NCBI GenBank assembly: GCA_946415755.1
Contig: CAMKTS010000016.1
Span: 1 to 64,000, forward strand
From: an uncultured Prevotella sp.
Lineage (GTDB): Bacteria > Bacteroidota > Bacteroidia > Bacteroidales > Bacteroidaceae
Direction of reading: 5' to 3'
DNA: 64,000 bases
In this document: positions 1 through 12,000 of the stretch, in pieces
Layout: each line of letters opens with the position of its first letter
Position numbering within the stretch: position 1 is the first letter of the stretch
Translations under genes and position numbers: made by a program
The notes under the pieces: generated by a model
The model's database searches: none
What the model was told of the DNA's origin: nothing
The model's input: the letters and a program-made list of their open reading frames with translations, nothing else

Positions 1-17
1 TCTAGGTATGACAGGGG

Positions 18-31
18 ACAGGTACCTGTCA
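18..31. repeat. palindrome downstream of the giant surface-protein gene
   Basis: The 14 bases GACAGGTACCTGTC are their own reverse complement, and a partial direct copy (GACAGG) lies just before. The site sits immediately 3' of the stop codon of the 4015-residue gene. It could be part of a terminator or a REP-like repeat; there is no clear T-run, and the window edge hides the rest. Confidence 0.45.
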
Positions 32-37
32 TGTGCC

Positions 38-3000
38 TTACCTCACGGCGAGTTTCTTGTTGTTGACGATGTAGACGCCAGCTACGTTGACGCGCGTCTC
101 GACGGTCTCGCCAGGCTGGATGGTGAAGGCGGCGACGGTGACACCGCTGACGTTGACGATGCGGATATCCCTCTCGTGGCGGAGCTGCGAGATGACGATG
201 ATCTTGCCTCGGCGCGTCTTGACAATCAGGTTCTCAGCCACCTTGTCCTCCTGCTCTGTGTCGTCGTCGATGCCGAACGAAGAGTTGTTGCTGCTGATAT
301 TGATGCGCGAGGCAGCATGTTTGGGAGCACCGGCCGTCGGAGTGGTGAAGTACGGACGGAACGGCCATACGTTGACGGCAGGTGTCTCAGTAGTTGCCGA
401 AGCCGGTGTCTTGTCGAAGCTACTCTTGCCGTCGTTGTTCTTGGCGTTGAGCGCCCAGTTGCTGCCCGTCAGCGACTGGCGCAGGTAGTTGGTCTTGAAC
501 AGATAATTGTCTTTCGACGTACCCGTCTCTTCATCGCTGGCCTTCACGGTGATGCCAGGATTAGAGATGAAGCTGAGCACCTGGCGGCTGACAGTGAGTG
601 TATCGGGATTGCCGGAACTCGTCGTGATGGCCTTGAAGTTGCCGCTGAGGTCGAACTCATAATACGTCTGGCCTGGGAATCCGATGAGGTAAGGCGTGCC
701 AGCCTTCATGCGCGGATACTTCGGATACTCTCGACTATCCTTGTAATACACCTGATACTCGTCCAGGTTGTCATCCTGCTGGTTGTGCAGTCCTTCGTAG
801 AAGAAATCCCAGAGGAAGGTGTTGTTGACCGTCTTGTCGGTATTGCTGCCTGTTTCTGCAGCCAGACGCTCGAACTTGGCCGTCATTACATTATTAGCCT
901 CAGACTCCTTTCCGTTGTACTCGCGCAGCCAGTATTCGTGCCCCTTCGTGCTGTTGCCATAGAAGTGCGTCAACTCACCCTTCTTGTCGGTTGTCACCAC
1001 CTCAGCCTCGAACGGCAGGCTGATGGTCTCCCAGCCAGACTGGCGGTCCACATAGTTGTCGGGCGTGCGCTGGTACCACATGCGACTGCTGCCGTTGAAC
1101 GTGTACGGTATCGGGCAGAAGAAGTCCTGCTTGTCCACCAGCAGGTGGTCGTTGGTAGCCGTCAGCATATCATTGGTAAGGGTAGCCTGTACCAGGTGTC
1201 CCACCACGGTTCCTACTTCCGCAGAGGCAGAAGCCACGCGGTTGTAGTCGTACTTGTCTACACCAGCATACTTGTTGCTCGTCTCGTTATAGTTGGCATA
1301 CGGCGGTTCACCGGTAAAGTAGGCGTTCAGCACATCGTAGGTCTTCTTGTTAACCACTGTTGTGGGCTGGTTCTCGTTAGCCGCACCTAATGGAGCATAT
1401 ACCAGCAGGTTTTGTGTCTGTCCGTTGGTGTGGATGTTACCCAGTCCGTCGTCGTCAAGCAGCGGCTGGTAGAAGAGGTTGCCGTTATACCCCTGCTTAT
1501 ACGCTGCAGCCGCAGTACCTTCCTGATGTCCGGCAAAGTCGATGGCCGTCATATTGGGATAAGCATCCTTCAGTTTGGTGTCTGTCACCGTCTTTGGCTT
1601 CGACTTGGCAGGAATGATGGCCTCCGCATTGAAGTGGGCCATACCCATTGTGTTGTTGCGGAAGTATGCTGGAGCGCGCATGACGCGGTTCGTGCTGGAA
1701 ATATGACCAGGCAGGTCCTCATGGCTCTTCTCTCCATATCCATAAGTCAGCGTCTGTCCGAAGAACTGGTAGTCTGTTGGCCAGATGGGTGCAAAGTAAG
1801 TCGTGATGATATTATTCTCTGACTTTGTCCTCTGGCGGTCGTCAGCAGCTTCTGGAATCTTACCGTCAGCATAGATGAAGTCGATGTTGCCATAGCGGCT
1901 CTCAACATAACCCACGTCACCATATTTGGCATTAGGCGATACGGGGTAGTAGCCCGTGCCTTCCGTCAGTACACCGCTGGTCTTGTCAGTGTACAGATAG
2001 GGATAGGTGTTGGTAGTAGTTTCACCCTTTCCGTCATAGTAGCGCTTGTTCAGATAGAAGCCGTTCAGGTTGTAGGCCACGGTACCATTATAGAAGGCTG
2101 TAGAGTCCATACGTGTGGTAGTGCCATAGGTGCTGTTGTCAGCGTGGTTGGTGTACTTGTTGACAGCGTCATCGTTCTCAAAGTAGTAGCTGTTGACAAT
2201 CTGAATGGGTTTGGTCTCATCGGTCGTTGAAGGCTCGCCGAATACGGGCTTTGCCGTCTTGGCCTCTTTGCTCGACGTGTTTATCCAGCAGTTCTCCACG
2301 TAGCCGTCACCCTTCTCCACGACACCGGCACCAGTGAACGAGCCCGTGACACCAAGATTATAGACCTCGCCGCAGAGCTTATAGAACAGCGAGTTGTCAA
2401 GACCCTTGACGGTATAGCCGTCACCGTGCAGCGTACCTTCGAAGCAGTGGTCATCGCTACCGATGTATGTCCATGCAGAGCCACTATGGTCGAGGTTGCT
2501 CTTCAGGATGAAGTCCAAGTTCTTGCTGTTACCCACCTGCTCTGTTCTCAGTGCAGCATGACCTTCAAGATCTGCTCCCGTGCTCAAGTTGAAGAAACTC
2601 TTCAGCAGGTCAAGCTGGTTCTCGTTCGGATGCTTGGTTTGATTGAGGTAGATCTTCGGATTGCGCACGCCAGGCTCTGCCAGATCTTCGTGGTCTATAT
2701 ACATGTGGTGCTCCTTGTCGGCCATCACATCGCTGAGGTCGTGGTAGTTGGCCACGGTGACAAGCACAGGGTCGGAATAGGTCTTGCCCAGATAGGTCTT
2801 CGAGTAGAAGGCCACCCAACGCTTCTCATTCTGGTACCAATATACCGGTGTAGAGTTGTTGTTAAAGGGCACGCCATTGCGGTGCATGTAGGCATCGTTC
2901 TCATCGCTGAACATTTCCCATCCGTTGGCAATCACCTCATAGAGACCAGGATTCACTGACGGTGCTTTCAGGCGCAGCCAATCACCCGGCAATACCGTGG

Positions 3001-6000
3001 CAGGAGGACTCAGCGGACCTATCTCTGGCGCACCGCTCTCCAACTGCAGGTGGATGTTCACCACGTGCAGCTCGTTCACCAGACTGATACCCTCGCCCTC
3101 GTCGTCAGCCTCGTAGTAGGTGTACTGATAGACCACGGAGATAACCTTCTCTGAGGTGACATCCTTGGCGTTCGACTCACGCGAGACGTAGAGTGTCGTA
3201 GTCTCGGTAGGCTCAGAGCCTTGTATGGTAAAGTTCTCTTGATAGTTCTTCAGATTGCCATATTCGGAAGCGGTGATGATCGTTCCTACTGTTACATTGC
3301 CATAACCCTTATAGCAGTAATACTTGACTTCGTCAGATGTACCTCTAGTAAATGTCACCTCTATCGTCTTTGACTGATTCTCTTCTTTCAGATTATTATA
3401 GTCCTTCTGACTGATATCCTGTCCTTCACCGTATGGCGTGCCATGGTCGGTGAAGTTCTCTGTGGCAATGAAAACCGTCAGCGTTTCAGAGTCGGCAGTC
3501 TTGGCCTTAACATCTATTCGGGTGTAGTGTTTCTTCTCGTTCTTGATACGCTCGTACTCACTTCTCGTGATGGAAGCACCCGGGTCGACAGTCTTTGCTG
3601 TAGCCGTGGTCTCATTCTCCCCCTCATAATAATAGGTAATAGGCGTTGTGTTATTGTTGACAGCCGAATACTCCACGGGCTTCACCGCACTGTATAGCGG
3701 ACTATTGACACCATTGCCATCATAGACGGCGGTATGTCCCTCACCAGGATAGGTGGGAGCCGACAACACGTCTAAGGCATCGTAGTTGAAGGTGAACTTG
3801 TCACGGTCATCAGTCAGCGCGCACCATGCCTTGATGGCTCCGTAGTTAGTGCCCTGCTGGAAATACTGACCGCCATACAGGCCTTCCTTCTTACAGTAGT
3901 AGGCCTCCGACAGATGCTCCTTGATGTATGCAAGGGCCTCGGCATCATTAATATCCTCGATGTTCGACAGCGAGTTGTTATATGCCTTGTACTTCGCGGC
4001 GAGAGCTACGAGATTCGACTCCTTTGCCGACACCAGCTCACCCTGAAGAAGATATTCCTCCTCACCCAGCCTAATGGAACTGGTACATACCATCGCTGGT
4101 TTGTAGTTCGACTGGTCTGTCAGCCCATCAAATACCGATTTAGGAATGCCGCTGCCTTTCTGGGTGGCTCCGATGTCAGCCAAGGCCACGTAAGCCGGCT
4201 CTACCTCAGCCTGCGTTTCCTTCCACTCAGCTTTCTCTTCCTCGCTCATCGTGGCAAGCATCGTGGCGGTGGTGGTGGTGTAGTCGGTGTACACCTCCTT
4301 CGCAATAATTTCGCCTTCGCTATAGTTGCGCTGACCATAGAGGCCATTGTCGCCGGTGAGTTTAAATGTGGGACCTTCACGGTATCTGTTCTTTTCTGAA
4401 TCCGACAACGCTTTATACTCCTCCCTCGACATTCTGGTAGTGGTAGCTTCATAAGTGCTGTTGCCACTGACGGGGCTGTACCATTTGTCCCAGTCTTTCG
4501 GACTGTCCATCTCGAAGGTGAGCACATAGCCATTGCCATGACTGATATTGTTTGAAGGATGGAACACGTCATCGACGGTCAGGGTGGTGCCTCTCAAACT
4601 GGTAATGGTATGACTACCGGCCTTAAACAGTTTGTAGGCCGTCTGACTAGCATCGTTGTCATGTATGGTCGGGTCGTTCTCCAGCACGTATGTGCCTGCT
4701 GGGTAGAGTTTACCATCTACATAGCAGGTGTCTACATTGACGCAGGTCTCCTTCACGAAATACTTCTGCTCGTTGGACGACAACTGATACCAATCCCACC
4801 AAGTGATGACCTCGTTGAGCTGATAGACCTCACTCTCCTGGTTCACCTTCACACCTTCCTTACCAATCTTATAAGCCTCCGTTCGGTCGGTGGAAGAGGT
4901 GTAGTATGCATAGAGGTTGGGCTGCACATTCAGCAACTGCAGCTTACCGTCCGAGCCTGCCGTGATAGTGAGTGGTATCTTCACCTCCTTCGAGTAGGCC
5001 GTGGCCGAACCGGCGTACGCCGATAAAATCTGGTCGTAGATATACACCTCACCCTTGATATACCAGTAGTGGGCAGGAGATGCTACGTAGCCGTCGCGGT
5101 AGGCACCGTTGTTGGGGAAACAGTCATCGACGATGCGTTTTGTCTTGTGGATGAAGTTACCAGAGGTCTCCATGTCCATGATCTTCGCGGCATTATCGTC
5201 TGCTTTATCCTCGTCGTATTGATAATAAGAATAGAACTTATATGTACGGGCCTCATATTCACGTCCGGCAGCAGAATTCTCCTTATTATAGCTGGAGAGA
5301 ATAATGTTTGTATGGTCAGTAAGTTCTGTACGTTCACCATGCTCATTCTTGGCATACACGTAGCCACCACCCTCGATGTCCTTCTTCACATTAATCAGGT
5401 CGAGTTCTACAATACCAGTGATATAGCCATAGTCCTTCTTGGTTTGGGTGCTGTTCTCAGTAGTCAGTTCGAGGAACACACCCGAAGCCAGAGCCACCTG
5501 GTTGTGGCAGGTACCGTTGTTACGGTCGCGTTTCTTCAGGTGATCCACCTTCCAGTTGTAGTAGGTGTATTTCTCTTCTGCAGTCTTATCTACTTCCTCC
5601 CCCTTCTTGTCGGTATTGTTCCATTTCAAGTAGTTGTCGGTGAACTTCACATCACTGGTCAGGTTACCCAGATAGTTCACCACGCTGTAGATGCCGAAGT
5701 AGTTGCCATGCTCAGCCTTGTCGCCGGTATCTCCAGCAATGCTCTTCTGTTTGTTCAGCGACAACTCGCCGATACGGTTAATGGTATATTCCGTTTTGTC
5801 GCCTATATCTGCCACACGGTCGACAGCGCCCTGCAGCACCATACGGCTTCCGAATACACCACAGAGTTCGGCACGCTGGATAGTGTTCAGCAGACGACCG
5901 GCGTAGATAGAACAGAAACCGTACTGATCCCATTTGCTCTTTTCCCCAGAAGGCAGGGCGTCATATTCTTCCTCAGAGATGCGGCTGACATCTTTTGTAT

Positions 6001-9000
6001 AGGTCTTATCACCCACCGTATAGGTGGTGTTGCAAAGATACTCCAACTGGAAGTAGGCACGTTCGCGGTTGGTCAGCGAGTCACGGTAGGCCGTCAGACT
6101 GATTTGCGTGTCCAGTCCGTAATAGTCGGTACCGTAGTTGGTGATGTTCAGCTCACGATAGCCATCCACCACCGAGAGGTTACCACCACCGTAGAGTCCG
6201 CCTGTATGCTCGGTACCCACGGTGATGAAGTCACGATGATAGACGTCGTAGAGCGTGGCAGTGGTATTGCCGAATACCGTCGTGGCATTGGCGTAGGTCT
6301 GGTCACTGTTGGAAGACACATTGCCGCCACCAAACACACCATTGAAGATATGTATGCCACGCTCCTCCTGGTCGTCAGTGTTAACAGTCGCAGTACCGTC
6401 GCCGCAGAACAGATTCTTCCATCTGGCATCCGTATCCTTGGACTTCAGGGTGTTCAGATAGTCTGTCGGGATGTACTCCCAAGAACGATATCGCTTTCCG
6501 CCATACTCGATACCATCTTTGTCTGTTGAGTAATTATTATCGCCATCTTTCCAGGTTATACCAGGCTTCACCTGCAGATAGGGGGCCACTACCACCCTAC
6601 AGTCTTCGGTTAGGTATTTACCTGACTCCCAATAGGCCTTTTCCTCATCAGACATGTTACTATAGGCCTTGTCGCTGACAACATCGCCTACCTTATAAGG
6701 GCCGTAAGCCGTCTTACACTTGTAGCTGGCATAGTAATACCAGTGGTTGGGCGAACCTGTCGAGCCATTCTTGTAAGTATCCTTCTCGTTCTTGGTCTGC
6801 TGGTCTAAGTAGCCGGCACCATAGAGGAAGCCCACGTCACCACCACCGAATACATTACCGTAGCCGTCGGCGAGACCATCTACTGTACCTACTTCACCAC
6901 CATGGATATAGACTTCTGTCTTTCCGAACACATAGCCGTCGGTATAGAGTTCGTTGCTGCCGCCATAGCCATAAAGGTTGTAGCCCTTGCCACCTCCGAA
7001 TACGTTACGCTGCACCTGTCCGTTGTACATCTCTATATGGGTACCGCCTATCAGGTACATGTCTGTCACATTACGATCCAAGCCCGTCAGGTTGCCCGTT
7101 CTACCGCGACCTACGGTGGCAATCTCACCACCGCCATAGAGGCTGCCGCGAATCAAGCCGCCATAGATTTTGATATTCGTGAAGTCCGAGCTGCTCTTAT
7201 CGTCGTAGCCGGCACCAAACACGCTGCCGTAATCCTTCAGCTGACCGACACCGCCCGTTCCTGCAACTGTTTCGTTGTTAAATTTCGGTTCATAGACTTC
7301 TTTTCCAGCTACGATGCCTTTATAATCATAACCGATGTAGCCGTTGTTCATGGTCAGATGAGAGGTGCCAAAGACAGAGCCGCCCTCTCCAGCTCCGTAT
7401 GCATTCCACTGAATGACAGGTATGCCTTTATAATAGTTCAGGCTATCGCCTTTCTCGGCATTGTCATATACGAAGTCTGCTGGGAAAACCTGATCCTTAC
7501 GGATGCCTATCACAACGTTGGTCTCACCGGGAATGTCGTCCATCAAAGAGCCTGCCACAGCAACGTATTTGCCGTCAACAGTCGCACCCGTATGTTTGCC
7601 CACATGACCCTCATAGCCGCCACCGAAGACCTTACGCAGCGTACCGCCCTCTATATAGGCATTGGTACGGGCGGTGAAGTTCTTAGCACCTTTATCATCA
7701 AGCACGCTACCACCATAACCGCCACCATAGAGGTCCTTGCAGACCTCTCCGCCATGCAGGCCGATGTAGGTGGTGCCGCTGACAATAGCCTGAGAACCCT
7801 TACCGCCACCGAAAGCATAGCCGCCATACATCACTTTCTGGCGACCATCAGGATGCTGGGCATCGTCTTTATACGTGACATAACCCACCAAGACCCCCTT
7901 GCCGATATACACATTGGTATTGGTCTTCGTGCCAAGGCCGTTGGGCTTTACCAGATAGGCATCAAAGTCATCCTCGGGGATGTCAAGGCCATAGTCCACA
8001 TAGTCGGAACCGATGGTCAAGTCCAAATAGCTACCTATTTCTTCCTCTTCTTTTTCCCACTCATGAATGGTCTCCAGATTCAGCACCTGCCCGTTTTCAC
8101 CACCGCCATAGACCTCATAAACCCGGGCGCTATCGGTCAGGTTCACCTCGGTATATTGTGACCAGGATTCTTCACCGTAGCCGGCACCATAGACGGTAGC
8201 CAAGTATCCGCCAGCCTTGTTCTGCCATACGGGTGCGCTGATGTTTACCTGTCCGTAGAGGGTACGGTCGGCATGGTTGTTGCCGCCATAGATATTACCG
8301 CGCACCGTGGCGGCCTCGCTATGGTAGTTCACCTTAGCCTCATAAACGTCGCAGGGGATGAGCGGGTCGGTGCCGAAAGCACCGCCAAAGAGGTTGGCCA
8401 CGTTAACTGTTGAACCTACAGGGACATTGACCACTGTGCGGCGGGTCATACCCTCGTTCCAGCTACCGCCATAGACGTTGGCAATCTTTCCGCGCAACAG
8501 GTCAATGACGGCAGATACTTTGTCGAGATCTGCCTTGGCTTCAGCCTTCGTCAGGTTCATACCCAATCCACCGTATGAACCGGCACCGAATACCTCCATG
8601 TTCTGGAAATTCGACAGGTTGCCCGGTGCATCGATGAGCACATAACTGCGCTGTTGCATCAAGTCTTTGTCAAGCTCATCTTTGATACCCTGACCAGCAC
8701 CGAAAATCTTCGCTACATCGTTGCGGTTTTCGTTGTTAGGCTTGAAATTGATGAAGGCATTATCCATACGGGGCTTGGTGAAGTTACCCTTTACCTTACC
8801 GACATTGTCTGCGTTTGAGCCATCGTTAGTATATACGTAAGGGTCGTCTGTCGTTCCCTTTCCTGTACGGGTATAGGTGTAGTTCTTAAAGTGCGGGTCG
8901 GTATAGTCATACACACCATAGGCACCACCGAAGATGTTTTCCACACGGCCTTGTACATACTCCATATAGGCTGCAGCCTCTGTGACTTCCGGTGTCGGGT

Positions 9001-12000
9001 TGTCATCTGTATCTTTTAAGCCTTTGGGGTTATGCACCTTGTCCTGGATGTCAGTATTGACACGGCCGATGAAATTCTTTTTGTTCAGAATCCGTCCTCC
9101 AAGATCGTTACCGCCATAGACATGGTCGCGAACCCAGGGGAATCCGTTGGTATATGCATTATCATTGTTGACATTGGCAGGCATCTTGTCCCTGAAATTT
9201 GGACTCACCTGTCGTCCGATATAGGTCTCGGTATGTCCGAGGATGTCGGCATTACAGCTACCGGCAAAGGAGTTGAAGATACGGCCGTTGCCTAAGTTGA
9301 TGTGGGTGCTACCCGCTATCGGTCCCTCGAAGCTGCCACCGTAGATGAACTCTGCCTCGGCCATGTCGTCATTGTCAACCACACCATCACCATCAGCCTT
9401 ATCACCTCGGTATGTACCGGCAGAACCACCATTTACATTGATGTAGGTGCTGTACTTCTCATCGTATTTGTATTCCAAGTTATGGATAGTCGGGTCATTC
9501 GCATCTGGTTTGTGGCTGATAGCATTGCCAATGGCTCCCTGTTCGCCGCCACCGAAAATCTGGAAGGTGTAACCGGCATTCAGGTTGATGGTGGTGCTGC
9601 CCCATATCTCGGAGTCACCGCCATAGCCGCCACCGAACACATTCAATGCACGGCCAAGCACATCCATTCCCTGCTCGTCGAGGAGGACACCGGTATTGCG
9701 CTTCAAGATGGTATAGTCTTGATTATTATACAGCTTGGCTTCGCCCTCCTCTTCTTCTATCTCGTCAAAAATGGCATTCTCTCCCTTGCGGTCTACCAGC
9801 GATGCATTCAGGTTGATGACTACATTACCGTTTACATGACCGTTGTTATAGCAGCCGCCATAGATGTTGCCGCCATGGAAACGGCGTTTCAAATCTTTCG
9901 CTGCATTATAAGGCTCAGCGTCTGCTCCTTCCGCAGTGGGAGCAACAGGCTCCATCGCCGTATAGGTCTTAGTAGTTGTATCGAATGTAGAGCCATCAAC
10001 GGTGTTCCATTCCAAGATGCGGTTGCCATTTTCATCCAGCTCATACTGCTCATTGCCGTCACTATCCAATTGCGGGGTGTAATCCGCATTTCTCTTGATT
10101 TTCCAGCGCATGGGCTGTATCTTCAGACCACCGAAGTTGAGTATCAGCTTATTGCCGTTGGCATCGGGATTACCCAGTAGACCACCAAGATACTGGGCGT
10201 TGTAATCAGACTGATAGACGTTGGCCTCATTACTGCCACCGACTACCTTATTATAGATAATGACCTTGTCGTTGAAGTTGAGGGTCATGGCTCCGTTAAA
10301 CTTCATGCTACCCACGTTACCACCACAATAGAACGAGCCGAACTTGGTGGAATAGGGTTCGTAGACACCCACATCGTCGAAGACCACACGCGGCTTGATA
10401 TCCATGGCTATCGCATCCATATAACGATCAAAATTGGCGGAATCCTTCAAATTGATGCTGTTGACGGTCTTCATGGTGCGCAGGATGCCTTCTCTCTTGA
10501 TGACTTCACCAGTGGTGGCATCCGTCTCTTCTTCGTTGGTCATCACCATGTTGGCACCGTTGTTGCCCAGGAACACCTTGTCGGCAATCACATACGAGCC
10601 AATCTTCAGCTCTGCCGCAGCATCTTTCATGGGGTCATCGTTGTGCAGCGTGGCACTGTTACCACCACAGTAGATGGCACCACCGATAACAGTAGGATGA
10701 TCTTCATCCGTTCCCACCACGCGGATGGATACCGACTCGGCATTGGGGCGGAAGGCTTTCAAGGAATCCAAAGAGTTGTCACCGGGGTTGTAGTAGATGT
10801 CGCTATAGATGTCGCTATTCTTATATTCATCCTTGTCAGTATAGGGATACGAGCCGTTGCCGCCGCCATAGACATCACCTTTGATACTGCTGTGGATACC
10901 CACGGCATTACCGCCATACACATTACCCGTGACATCGTTGCCACCATAGACGTTATTGATGTTGCCGGCTGTCACCAACACGCGGGCGGCATAGTTTGCA
11001 GGGAAAAAGTTGCCCTCAATCGTCTCTGCCGCAATGGTAGACTTGTCGGGGTTCACATCAGCCATACGGCAACCGCCATAGACGTTGTCAACCTCCATGT
11101 CTGGAGAAGTCAGTGCCAGATGAATACCCGTCTTGCTGGTCATGGCACCCTCGTTACCGCCGCTATAAATATTCCTGACCTTGCCGCGTTTCAGTCTCCA
11201 AACAGGACGGATGGCCATCTTGGCCTTGTTGTTGCCACCAAACAGGCGACCAATCTGGTAGTCACCACTGCTCGGATAAGAGAAGCCGGTGTTGATTCTC
11301 ATCTTAACCTTAAAACGGTTGTTGGTCAGCAATTCGCCAGTATTGTCGGCATTAGGATTATTCGTATCCTTGATGGTATTGACCACTTTACTCGGATTGT
11401 CCAAACAAATGACCGTCGTGTCGGTCACGGTAGCGTTGTTACCACCGCCGTAGGCATAGACGATGGAACCGCCAAGAATTTCCAGATAGGTCTTGCCCAG
11501 CTCAGGTGCAGTCAAAGGGGTCTTGCTGGTTGCCACCACTTTGTCTGTCGTTTTATGCTTGTCCTCTACCGTATAAATAGTACCGGTTTCATCGGTTGTT
11601 GTTCGATAATCATAGTAGCCATTACCGCCACCGAAGAGCTGGCCGATATAAATTTTGGCATCATTGGGTAGTTCATCACCTGTAGTTGTCTTTGAAGATA
11701 TGCGCACAAAGGCATTCCAGGTGTTGTCGATATTGTTCTCTGCCGTTTTAGTCAGAATGGTCTGTTTATTTTCATCAACTGGCAGCGTATTAGATGTGCC
11801 GATGGTTCCGGCGATATCATTACCGCCATAGACATAGTCAGCCACGATATAGTCGGAGGCGTGCTCACCATCGATATGGACGAAGGCAGAACCACCCACA
11901 TCGGCCATACGGGCACCGGCGAAGACGGCATGCAGATCACCTTCATACACAGTAACCTTCGTGCTGCCACCCGTATTACCGGCATTACCACCGCCATAGA

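Noticed and set aside
8..1390. Long plus-strand open frame (460 codons) opposite the giant gene, and similar long frames at 5069-6529 and 10643-11671
   Set aside because: They lie antisense to clear coding text, have valine-, isoleucine- and histidine-rich composition typical of shadow frames, no recognisable motif and no promoter.
7000..11000. CRISPR-like recurring CCACCGCCATAGA segments
   Set aside because: Spacing is irregular, the segments are translated as YGGG units of one protein, and there are no spacers of equal length or cas genes.
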